A stretch of 64,000 bases of DNA from Cytophagales bacterium (GTDB lineage: Bacteria; Bacteroidota; Bacteroidia; Cytophagales; Cyclobacteriaceae), in the NCBI GenBank assembly GCA_003500135.1, contig DNTA01000310.1:1-64000 (forward strand), read 5' to 3'. The position numbers and the translations under genes are program-made. Shown here one piece after another: positions 18,130 to 26,627 of the stretch (positions within the stretch are counted from its first letter, which is position 1; each line of letters starts with the position of its first letter). Under the pieces are notes generated by a model. That model had not been told where the DNA came from, did no database searches, and saw only the letters and a list, made by a program, of their open reading frames with translations.

Positions 18130-19209
18130 ATGAAATTATATAAATTATTATTCCTTACCTTTTTAATATTCGCATTCGGTTGCGACAAGGGATATATCGA
18201 TGACATAACCCCGAAAGAAGCGGGGCCGGATGAAGAAGCGCCAGTTATTGATATGGTATTTCCGAAAGGCGATATTGTTATTCCATTTACAGATGAAGAA
18301 ACTGATTTGGATATTCAAATAGAAGTTACGGATGATATCGAAATCAGTACAGTACAATTAACTCTGGATGGCACTAATCTGGCTACATTTAATGAATTCA
18401 CAGATTACAGAAGATTTCTATCTTCATATCTCTATGAAGATTTACAATTAGGTGATCATACTTTGGAAATAACAGCTACAGATGAGGCGGGTAAAACCAC
18501 TACTGAAACTCTGGAGTTCAATGTAACTAATAAGTATACACCAAAATATGACGGTGAAATCTTCTATATGCCATTTGAAGGTGGTTTATTTACTGAGATC
18601 ATTACTGAAACCGATGCTAACGTAGTTGGCGATCCTGGATTTACGGATGGCTATGTACTTAATGGTTATCAGGGAGCTGATAGTTCATACTTAACTTTCC
18701 CAGCTGCAGAATTGATGAATGATGAGTTCTCCGCAGTTATGTGGTATAATGTGGATGATTCGGCGGAACCAAATCGTGCAGGTATATTAGTGATTGGACC
18801 TCCTAATGATGGTCCTCCTGTATCACTCAATAATGGGTTTAAATTCTTTAGAGAAGCTGCAGGAGACAATCAAAGAATTAAGCTAAATGCTGGTAGCGGT
18901 GATGGAAATAACTGGTTTGACGGGGGATCTGATGCTGACATCGATCCAGGTGCAAATACATGGGTACATTTGGCATTTACTATATCTGGTACAGAGTGCA
19001 AGGTTTATATAAATGGAGAGGTTGTAAGAGAAGCAGAATTTACTGGAATTAGCTGGGATAACTGTGAAACTTTATCCATCATGTCGGGTGCTCCAAATTT
19101 TGTACACTGGAACCACAGATTTGATAGAAGTTTGTTAGATGAATTGAGAATTTTCAACAAAGCTCTAACACAAGGAGAAATTCAGGCCATCATAGATGAT
19201 GAGTCGTAG
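18130..19209 (+). CDS. LamG/concanavalin-like surface lipoprotein, probable glycan-binding protein
   Basis: The 359-residue protein has a lipobox (FAFGC, Cys about 18), an Ig-like domain (about 35-140, with DDIEISTVQLTLDG and GDHTLEITATDEAGKT) and a C-terminal LamG/concanavalin A-like jelly roll (about 145-357, with FSAVMWYNVDD, TWVHLAFTISG and LLDELRIFNKALT). No catalytic motif is seen. Position directly after SusD, 11 bases downstream, is where surface glycan-binding (SusE/F-like) proteins are encoded. Its function as a binding protein is inferred from fold and position. Confidence 0.82.
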   Translation: MKLYKLLFLTFLIFAFGCDKGYIDDITPKEAGPDEEAPVIDMVFPKGDIVIPFTDEETDLDIQIEVTDDIEISTVQLTLDGTNLATFNEFTDYRRFLSSYLYEDLQLGDHTLEITATDEAGKTTTETLEFNVTNKYTPKYDGEIFYMPFEGGLFTEIITETDANVVGDPGFTDGYVLNGYQGADSSYLTFPAAELMNDEFSAVMWYNVDDSAEPNRAGILVIGPPNDGPPVSLNNGFKFFREAAGDNQRIKLNAGSGDGNNWFDGGSDADIDPGANTWVHLAFTISGTECKVYINGEVVREAEFTGISWDNCETLSIMSGAPNFVHWNHRFDRSLLDELRIFNKALTQGEIQAIIDDES

Positions 19210-19245
19210 ATCATAGTTAAAATTTAATTGGTGTAACACAATCAT

Positions 19246-19283
19246 GAGGATTTCGGGGATTTCCCTGAAATCCTCCTCTTTAT
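19246..19283 (+). terminator. Strong hairpin between the Sus genes and the enzyme genes
   Basis: GAGGATTTC (19246-19254) pairs with GAAATCCTC (19267-19275); the stem extends inward through a G-T pair and three G-C pairs to a 4-base loop. The following CTCTTTATTG is only partly T-rich, so it may be a leaky terminator or an mRNA-processing or stabilising hairpin that lets the Sus genes be expressed more than the enzymes. Confidence 0.6.
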
Positions 19284-19288
19284 TGCAT

Positions 19289-21253
19289 ATGAATAAAAAA
19301 CCAGGACTTATCTTTTGGTTTATTGTTTTGCTTTTTTCCGCTTGTGAAAATGAAAGTGAAAACACAGGACCGCTACAATTAACCCAGGTACTATATGACA
19401 ATGTCATTCTACCACTAGATGGCACGATCATGGAAGATCTTCCGATCGATAGAAGAATTACCTTGAATTTTTCAAATGCGGTTGATCCTAATACAATCGA
19501 ACCGGCCATAAGTTTGTCATCCAACCAACAAGCCGTATCATTCAACTTTAATATGAGAGATGATAATCGCACAGTGGTTATTTCACCCATTGGCGCCCTT
19601 GATAATGGCACAATATATACCTTAAATGTCGACCAAAACCTAAAAGGAAATAACGGAGCTTCATTTGACCCCAAAGAGGTACAATTCAAAACAGTGTTAG
19701 GGGATTTGTTGATAGAAATAATAGAAATGGGAGGTAAGGATATTACGCTCGTTCCTACTCCACTCAATGTACCACGCAATCTGAATATTAAGATGCAATT
19801 TTCATCAGGAATAGATCCTGATATTTTAGAATCTTCAACTGAATTATCAGGTGAAAATGCGCCATCTTTAAATTATACCTATTCAAATAACAACTATTCG
19901 GTAGAGATAAGAAGTAATGCAAAGTTAAAACCTTATAAACCCTATACCTTTACTATTTCTGAAGATTTTTCAGGCATCAATGGCGAACCCTTTGACGGAT
20001 ATTCCAAGAAATTTTACACGGCAGTCGACTCTACCCTTAAATTCCCGGAAATACCGGATGAAGAATTACTGACCAAAGTACAGGAACAAACTTTTAAGTA
20101 TTTCTGGGATTTTGCCCATCCTAACTGCGGTCTGACAAGGGAAAGAAACAGTTCTGGTAATCTGGTTACGATTGGTGGTTCGGGTTTCGGGGTGATGGCT
20201 ATTCTTGTAGGCATAGAAAGAGGATTTATCACACGTTCGGAAGGTGTAGCGAGATTGAAAAAAATCACCGATTTCCTCAGTATTGCCGACCGATTTCATG
20301 GGGTTTGGCCACATTGGATGAATGGAAACACCGGAGAAACCATTCCTTTCAGCAGCAACGACGACGGAGGGGATATTGTAGAAACGGCTTTTATGATACA
20401 GGGATTGTTAACGGCCCGCCAGTATTTAAACTCCTTTGAACCTGCTGAAAAAGCGATTATTGATAAAATTAACGATCTTTGGGAAGCTGTGGAATGGGAT
20501 TGGTACACGCAAGGAGAAAATTCAATTACCTGGCACTGGTCTCCCAATTTTGGATTTGAAAAAAACCTGAAGATTCGTGGGTGGAATGAAGCCCTGATTG
20601 TATACGTTTTGGCAGCATCATCCCCGACACACTCTATAGAGCCGGAGGTATATCACCAGGGATGGGCGAGAAATGGAAATATGCAGAATGGAAATGCCTA
20701 TTACGGAATTACATTACCATTGGGGAACGCTTACGGAGGCCCGCTGTTCTTTGAGCATTACTCATTCCTGGGGCTCGATCCGAGAAATCTTTCAGATCAA
20801 TATGCGAACTACTGGGACCAGGCGGTTGCACACTCCCTGATCAACCAGGCCTATTGTGCCGCCAATCCCAAGCGATATGTCGGATACAGTGAGTATTCAT
20901 GGGGCTTAACGGCCAGCGATAATCATGAAGGATACTCCGCACACTCTCCAACGAATGACAAAGGGGTGATAACACCTACAGCCGCTCTGTCTTCCATGCC
21001 TTATACCCCGGAAGCCTCAATGGATGCTATGCGGCACTTTTATTATATCATAGGTGATCGGCTATGGGGAGAATATGGCTTTTATGATGCGTTTAATTTT
21101 ACGGAAAACTGGGTAGCCAGTTCTTACCTGGCCATAGACCAGGGCCCCATTGTAATTATGATCGAAAATTATCGAACAGGATTACTATGGGATAACTTTA
21201 TGACCGCAACAGAGATTAAAAACGGATTAGATAAACTAGGATTTAATTATTGA
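19289..21253 (+). CDS. GH144-type (PF10091 glucoamylase-like) lipoprotein with two Ig-like domains
   Basis: From ATG 19289 the 654-residue protein has a lipoprotein signal (LLFSAC), two Big_5-type Ig domains (about 30-130 and 145-255, e.g. PIDRRITLNFSNAVDPNTI) and a C-terminal (alpha/alpha)6 domain of the PF10091 group (about 265-654: TIGGSGFGVMAILVGIERGF, DRFHGVWPHWMNG, YLAIDQGPIVIMIENYRTGL). GH144 members from Bacteroidota are endo-beta-1,2-glucanases. The upstream in-frame ATG at 19244 lies in the hairpin stem and would spoil the signal peptide, so it was not used. The next gene is a paralogue lacking the Ig domains. Confidence 0.86.
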   Translation: MNKKPGLIFWFIVLLFSACENESENTGPLQLTQVLYDNVILPLDGTIMEDLPIDRRITLNFSNAVDPNTIEPAISLSSNQQAVSFNFNMRDDNRTVVISPIGALDNGTIYTLNVDQNLKGNNGASFDPKEVQFKTVLGDLLIEIIEMGGKDITLVPTPLNVPRNLNIKMQFSSGIDPDILESSTELSGENAPSLNYTYSNNNYSVEIRSNAKLKPYKPYTFTISEDFSGINGEPFDGYSKKFYTAVDSTLKFPEIPDEELLTKVQEQTFKYFWDFAHPNCGLTRERNSSGNLVTIGGSGFGVMAILVGIERGFITRSEGVARLKKITDFLSIADRFHGVWPHWMNGNTGETIPFSSNDDGGDIVETAFMIQGLLTARQYLNSFEPAEKAIIDKINDLWEAVEWDWYTQGENSITWHWSPNFGFEKNLKIRGWNEALIVYVLAASSPTHSIEPEVYHQGWARNGNMQNGNAYYGITLPLGNAYGGPLFFEHYSFLGLDPRNLSDQYANYWDQAVAHSLINQAYCAANPKRYVGYSEYSWGLTASDNHEGYSAHSPTNDKGVITPTAALSSMPYTPEASMDAMRHFYYIIGDRLWGEYGFYDAFNFTENWVASSYLAIDQGPIVIMIENYRTGLLWDNFMTATEIKNGLDKLGFNY

Positions 21254-21257
21254 TACA

Positions 21258-22667
21258 ATGCAAAGAAAACCAACAAAACATCTCTATTTATTAATACCGG
21301 TCTTACTTTTCGGTATGATTGCGTCGTGTAATCAAAAGAAGACCTCTGATAATGAGGAGAAAGAAGAAGTGTCGAAAACCACTGAGCGCATCAGTGATGA
21401 TTCGTTATTCAATCTGGTACAGTATAAAACCTTCCAGTATTTCTGGGAAGGTGCCGAACCCAATTCAGGCATGGCAAGAGAACGCTATCATGTTGATGGG
21501 GAATACCCACAGGATGATAAGCATGTGGTGACCACCGGGGGTTCCGGATTCGGCGTAATGGCCATTCTGGTAGCCATAGAAAGAGGCTGGATTACCCGGG
21601 AAGAGGGTTTTAACCGCCTGAAGCAAATTGTCGATTTTCTTGAAGATGCCGATCGTTTTCACGGATTGTGGCCGCACTGGATCAATGGAGAAACAGGAAG
21701 GGTAAAACCTTTCAGTAAATTCGATGATGGTGCCGATGGAGTAGAATCTGCTTTTCTGTTTCAGGGGCTTATTACTGTAATGGAATACTTCAAAGATGGC
21801 AGTGATGCAGAAAAGGCGTTGGCCAGTCAAATTCAACAATTGTGGCAGGAAGCCGAATGGAGCTGGTTCACGAAAGGAGATAAGGTGCTCTACTGGCACT
21901 GGTCACCCAATGTTGGTTTTAAAAAAATGCATAAAGTACAAGGCTACAATGAATGTATTATCTACTACATATTGGCAGCTGCTTCTCCAACACATACCAT
22001 TGATGCCGATGTTTTCCATGAAGGTTGGGAACGTGGCGGAGATATAGAATCAGATCAGGTAACTTACGGATATGAGTTACCTCTAAGAAGCCAGGGTGCA
22101 CCCATTTATGGCGGACCGCTATTTTGGGCGCACTACTCGTACCTTGGGCTGGACCCAAGAAACCTCAATGACCAGTATGCCGATTACTGGACACAGAACA
22201 AAAACCATACTTTAATCAATCGGCAATGGTGCGTGGAAAACCCCAACAACTTTCAGGGTTACGGTCCTGATTGTTGGGGACTCACGGCCAGCTATTCGTA
22301 CAAAGAAGGTGGAGGAGTAGGTTATAAGGCCCATGCACCGGGCGAAAAAAAGGATAATGGTACGATCACACCAACAGCAGCCCTTTCTTCTTACCCTTAC
22401 ACACCTGAATATTCCATGCAGGCTATGCGTTTCTTCTACGATGAACTGGGAGAAAAACTCATGGGACCTTATGGCTTCTACGATGCCTTTAATCTTCAAC
22501 ACGATTGGTTCCCGAAAAGGTACCTGGCCATAGATCAGGGGCCGATTGTAGTGATGATGGAAAATCATCGCACAGGACTACTTTGGGATCTGTTTATGCA
22601 AAATGAAGATGTCAAAAACGGCTTGAAAAAGCTTGGTTTTGAAAGCCCACATTTGAAAGAAATGTAA
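21258..22667 (+). CDS. GH144-type (PF10091) lipoprotein, paralogue of the preceding gene
   Basis: The 469-residue protein has a lipobox (GMIASC, Cys about 24) and a single PF10091 domain (about 50-465) that aligns throughout with the preceding enzyme: TTGGSGFGVMAILVAIERGW, DADRFHGLWPHWINGETG, WHWSPNVGF, YLAIDQGPIVVMMENHRTGL. It lacks the Ig domains. Tandem GH144 genes imply division of labour, for example endo-cleavage versus release of short oligosaccharides, which is inference. It starts four bases after the previous stop. Confidence 0.86.
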   Translation: MQRKPTKHLYLLIPVLLFGMIASCNQKKTSDNEEKEEVSKTTERISDDSLFNLVQYKTFQYFWEGAEPNSGMARERYHVDGEYPQDDKHVVTTGGSGFGVMAILVAIERGWITREEGFNRLKQIVDFLEDADRFHGLWPHWINGETGRVKPFSKFDDGADGVESAFLFQGLITVMEYFKDGSDAEKALASQIQQLWQEAEWSWFTKGDKVLYWHWSPNVGFKKMHKVQGYNECIIYYILAAASPTHTIDADVFHEGWERGGDIESDQVTYGYELPLRSQGAPIYGGPLFWAHYSYLGLDPRNLNDQYADYWTQNKNHTLINRQWCVENPNNFQGYGPDCWGLTASYSYKEGGGVGYKAHAPGEKKDNGTITPTAALSSYPYTPEYSMQAMRFFYDELGEKLMGPYGFYDAFNLQHDWFPKRYLAIDQGPIVVMMENHRTGLLWDLFMQNEDVKNGLKKLGFESPHLKEM

Positions 22668-22700
22668 TTAAATAAAGTTCATCTTTTGATTTTAAGGTTA

Positions 22701-24797
22701 ATGACCCAGTATAGTAAATTATATAAACTTACTCTTCTGATATCGGTATTCCTTGTAGCGCTTTCCGGCTGCAAGGATACTTCCAAAGATTTATCATATA
22801 TCGATGTTGTAAATCGCCTGACCGATATGAAGCGTCTCGCTGAATTACCCGATGCCGGTGAAGAAAGCGGTATGTTTTCAAGTTACGACAGGAAAAGCAA
22901 ATATGATTCGGCAGAGAATCAATATGTCAACTGGTCGGCGAATAACGATGGATGGTCGCCGCAGTACATCCGAAAGGAAGGCGAAAACATGGTGCTCGCC
23001 GAAATGGAAGGACCGGGTGCAATTGTTCGCATGTGGTCAGCCAGCCCAAAAGATGGTCATGTTATGGTATTTATCGATGGAGACACCGTGCCTGCCATCG
23101 ATATGCCATTTATCGATTACTTCAACCCGGGAGCCTTACCGGCATTTAATTACCCCGAATTAGTTTATGAAACAGCAGCAAGGGGCTTTAATAATTACGT
23201 TCCGATCACTTTTGAAAAATCAATAAAGATAGTAGGAGCACCTGAATGGGGGCAGTATTATCACTTCAATTATATCACTTTTCCTGAAGGTCAGAAGGTA
23301 GAAACTTTCCCGGGAGAGTTAAGTGCCGAACAAAAAAGTGCTTTGCAAAGGGTGAATGACTGGCTTGGAAATGATATCGGCTCATCACCTTACCGGAAGG
23401 AAGGGTCGAATACGGAAACTATACAAGTGCAAATAGCTCCTGATAACGAACAGGAACTGATATCTATTTCACAAAATGCGGCCATCAGCTCATTTAAGGT
23501 CAATATTTCCAGTATACCTGAAGAAAATAGGGAAGAAGCGCTTCGGATGACTACTCTAAAAATGTTTTGGGACGGCTCTGATGAACCGGCGGTTTGGTCG
23601 CCACTTGGTGATTTTTTTGGCTCAGCGCCGGGATATAACGAATACAAAACTCTGCCTGCCGGTATGCAGAATGATTGGATGTATGCCTATTGGTATATGC
23701 CTTTTGAACAGGCAAGGATCGTATTGCATAATCATTCGGACTTTGAAGTGAGTTATGAGGTAGAGATCACTTATGGGGATATTGAAAAGTCACCTGATCA
23801 ATTGGGAAGGTTTCACGCCAAATGGCACCGCGATCTTGAAAAAATGGATGATGCGCGATGGCCGGACTGGACCTTATTGGAAACGGAAGGTAAAGGACGG
23901 TTCTTAGGTGCGTATTTATTGGTGTGGAATCCAAAGGGCGGTCATTGCAAGCGTTACGGCGGTGAAGGTCATCACTGGTGGGGCGAAGGCGATGAGAAGT
24001 TTTTCGTCGATGGTGAAAAATTTCCCAGCACTTTTGGTACCGGCACCGAAGACTATTTTGGATATGCATGGTGTGTGCCCAATTATTTTGATCGGCCGTT
24101 CCATTCCCAAAATTATACGGAAGAAAATATGGGCTATCAGTCCCTGAACAGGTGGCAGATCATTGATAATGTGCCTTTCCAAAGTAAGTTTGAAGGATAT
24201 CTTGAAAAGTATTTTCCAAATCACTGGCCAACGCAATATGCCACTGTGGTGTATTGGTATTTAAGTCCTGAAGGCAATGATCCGCTAAAGCCTATGCCGG
24301 CAGATTCTCTAATGGGTTATGAAAATCAATATCAGGTTTTTCAGGCACCCGATGCGGTAGAAGGCGAGGAACTGGAAGTAGTTTCCAATACCGGAGGTTG
24401 GACGACAAATGATGCCTTTGTGGATGAGTCATTATTTGAGGAAACCAGCGGGCACAAAATGATGCTATGGTTCGCCAAACCTGATGCCGAAAACCAACTT
24501 CGGGTCAGATTTACTATTGAAAATACCGGGACATACAGACTGGGTTTAAAAGTAATCAAATCGAAAGATGGTGGCGAATTTCAGGTTTTAAAATCAAATG
24601 GTCAAAAGTTGGGAACGATTGACCTCAGTACAGACGCTGAACAAGCGACAGCTGATATGGTGGAACTGACAACCGTTTCATTTGACAATAAAAGTCCTGA
24701 ATTGATTTTTAAATGGACCGGCAAAGATGATAAAAAGAAACGTCTGGCGATCGACTATATAGAACTCAAACCCTTAATTACCAATCAATCCCTATGA
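22701..24797 (+). CDS. GH172-type (DUF2961) lipoprotein with C-terminal accessory module
   Basis: From ATG 22701 the protein is 698 residues: lipobox VALSGC, a DUF2961/GH172 domain (about 40-520, with EMEGPGAIVRMWSASP, FIDYFNPGALPAFNYP, FGTGTEDYFGYAWCVPN) and a beta-rich C-terminal module (about 553-697). GH172 members described so far act on alpha-D-fructofuranosyl or D-arabinofuranosyl linkages. The presence of this family suggests furanosyl side chains on the target glycan. The TTG at 22686 in frame is a less likely start. The gene overlaps the sulfatase by ATGA. Its C-terminal module resembles that of the sulfatase. Confidence 0.84.
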   Translation: MTQYSKLYKLTLLISVFLVALSGCKDTSKDLSYIDVVNRLTDMKRLAELPDAGEESGMFSSYDRKSKYDSAENQYVNWSANNDGWSPQYIRKEGENMVLAEMEGPGAIVRMWSASPKDGHVMVFIDGDTVPAIDMPFIDYFNPGALPAFNYPELVYETAARGFNNYVPITFEKSIKIVGAPEWGQYYHFNYITFPEGQKVETFPGELSAEQKSALQRVNDWLGNDIGSSPYRKEGSNTETIQVQIAPDNEQELISISQNAAISSFKVNISSIPEENREEALRMTTLKMFWDGSDEPAVWSPLGDFFGSAPGYNEYKTLPAGMQNDWMYAYWYMPFEQARIVLHNHSDFEVSYEVEITYGDIEKSPDQLGRFHAKWHRDLEKMDDARWPDWTLLETEGKGRFLGAYLLVWNPKGGHCKRYGGEGHHWWGEGDEKFFVDGEKFPSTFGTGTEDYFGYAWCVPNYFDRPFHSQNYTEENMGYQSLNRWQIIDNVPFQSKFEGYLEKYFPNHWPTQYATVVYWYLSPEGNDPLKPMPADSLMGYENQYQVFQAPDAVEGEELEVVSNTGGWTTNDAFVDESLFEETSGHKMMLWFAKPDAENQLRVRFTIENTGTYRLGLKVIKSKDGGEFQVLKSNGQKLGTIDLSTDAEQATADMVELTTVSFDNKSPELIFKWTGKDDKKKRLAIDYIELKPLITNQSL

Positions 24798-26602
24798 GAA
24801 ACCAAACGATCATATTAACTCTATTGCTGCTTATATTCGGGCATTTCGACTTCAATGCCAGTGCTCATCCTGAAGAAGTTAGAAAAGCTGGTCAACCTAA
24901 TATCGTCGTCATTTTTTGTGACGACCTTGGGTATGGTGACCTTTCATCCTATGGTAATCCTACCATTAAAACGCCAAGCCTTGATAAAATGGCAAATGAA
25001 GGCATGAAGTTCACCCAATTCTATGCGGCTGCTTCGGTTTGTACACCAAGCCGTGCCGGATTGCTTACAGGCAGGTACCCCATTCGAACCGGTATGGTGA
25101 AGGGGTATATTCCGGGTAGAGTACTTTTTCCCAATGACCAGACCGGCCTGGCCCCAGAAGAGGTGACCATTGCGGAAGTATTGAAGCAAAAAGATTATGC
25201 GACCATGGCGGTGGGAAAATGGCACCTTGGACATTTACCTGAATTTTTACCCACAGCACAAGGCTTTGATGGCTATTATGGCATTCCATATTCCAACGAT
25301 ATGGACTATGTAGGTGGAAAAGATGGAAAGGAAGGATATTGGAATGTCCCTTTGATGCGCGATACGACTATAATCGAACGTCCGGCTGTGCAGGAAACGC
25401 TGACTAAACGCTATACCGAAGAAGCCATAAAGTTTATTGAGCAAAATAAAAAAGGCCCGTTTTTTCTATATCTGGCGCACTCCATGCCACATATTCCACT
25501 TTTTGCATCAGACGATTTTCGCGAAACGAGTGCAAGAGGTTTGTATGGTGATGTAATTTCAGAGATCGATTGGAGTGTCGGTGAAATTTTATCAACCCTT
25601 AAAAAGAATAAACTCGGTAAAAATACGCTTGTCATTTTTACCAGTGATAATGGCCCGTGGTTGGTACAAAAATATCATTCGGGGTCAGCAGGACCTTTGC
25701 GTGAAGGTAAAGGGACCACATGGGAAGGAGGAATGCGGGAGCCGATGATCGCATGGTGGCCTGAACACATTCCTGAAGGGACCATTAATACCGGATTGGC
25801 AACCACACTGGATTTACTTCCGACGTTTGCCTCGCTTGCGGAAACATCCCTTCCAGAAACTAAATTAGATGGTTACGACATCTCCCCATTATTAAAGAAT
25901 GAAAATGCTGAAAGTCCCAGGGAAATGTTTCTTTACTATCGTGATGATGAGATTTATGCCATTCGAAAAGGGCCATGGAAGGCGCATTTCTATACCCAAA
26001 CCGAATATCCGGCAGGACCTCTTGTCGCACATAATCCACCGCTTCTTTATCAGTTGGAGCACGATTTTGCCGAGCAAATAAACGTGGCAGAGGCCTACCC
26101 GAAGGTAGTGAAAGAGCTTACCGAAGAATACGAAAGAAGTTTGAATTTAATGGGCTTGTCAAAATTGCCCGCTATTGAAGCAGAAGAAATGATTGATGAT
26201 GCCACCACGACAGGAGGTAAACTTCGGGTACAGAAGATGTCTAATTTCAAGAAAAAATGGGGCAATGACCAACAGCTTTGGTGGGTGGAAGCAAGGCCGG
26301 GTGATCGATTAAGCCTTCCATTGGAAGTGTTTGAAAAGGGCACGTATGAATTGTTGGGTTTCTTTACAAGAGCAGGTGATTATGGTATTATAAAACTGCA
26401 TGTCAATGGCAAAGAATTGCCTGTGATCGTAGATGGTTATGCCAATGGGTTAGAGCATACAGGCCCCTTATCATTTGGGAAGGTGGAGCTGGATAAAGGA
26501 ACGAATAATATTGAGATAGAGCTGATCGGAAAAGATTACCGGTCATCCGGGTATTCGCAGGGCTACCTGGTTGGTATAGATGGTTTTACATTAAGAAAAT
26601 AA
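24794..26602 (+). CDS. Family S1 sulfatase with C-terminal accessory module
   Basis: The 602-residue protein has a Sec signal peptide (to about 25, ending NASAHP) and an S1 sulfatase domain (about 33-455): metal-binding VVIFCDDLGYGDLSSYG, the formylglycine motif C83-T-P-S-R in AASVCTPSRAGLLTGRYP, GKWHLG, and FTSDNGPW. Residues about 460-602 form an extra beta-rich module, also seen on the preceding GH172. S1 sulfatases need a formylglycine-generating enzyme, which is not in this window. It implies a sulfated substrate, although a few S1 members hydrolyse phosphoesters. Translationally coupled to the GH172 gene by ATGA. Confidence 0.9.
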   Translation: MRNQTIILTLLLLIFGHFDFNASAHPEEVRKAGQPNIVVIFCDDLGYGDLSSYGNPTIKTPSLDKMANEGMKFTQFYAAASVCTPSRAGLLTGRYPIRTGMVKGYIPGRVLFPNDQTGLAPEEVTIAEVLKQKDYATMAVGKWHLGHLPEFLPTAQGFDGYYGIPYSNDMDYVGGKDGKEGYWNVPLMRDTTIIERPAVQETLTKRYTEEAIKFIEQNKKGPFFLYLAHSMPHIPLFASDDFRETSARGLYGDVISEIDWSVGEILSTLKKNKLGKNTLVIFTSDNGPWLVQKYHSGSAGPLREGKGTTWEGGMREPMIAWWPEHIPEGTINTGLATTLDLLPTFASLAETSLPETKLDGYDISPLLKNENAESPREMFLYYRDDEIYAIRKGPWKAHFYTQTEYPAGPLVAHNPPLLYQLEHDFAEQINVAEAYPKVVKELTEEYERSLNLMGLSKLPAIEAEEMIDDATTTGGKLRVQKMSNFKKKWGNDQQLWWVEARPGDRLSLPLEVFEKGTYELLGFFTRAGDYGIIKLHVNGKELPVIVDGYANGLEHTGPLSFGKVELDKGTNNIEIELIGKDYRSSGYSQGYLVGIDGFTLRK

Positions 26603-26627
26603 ACAGAGTAGATAAAAATAAAACGTT

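Noticed and set aside
19244-19288. Upstream ATG for the first GH144 gene
   Set aside because: It adds 15 residues from the hairpin stem before an otherwise standard lipoprotein signal.
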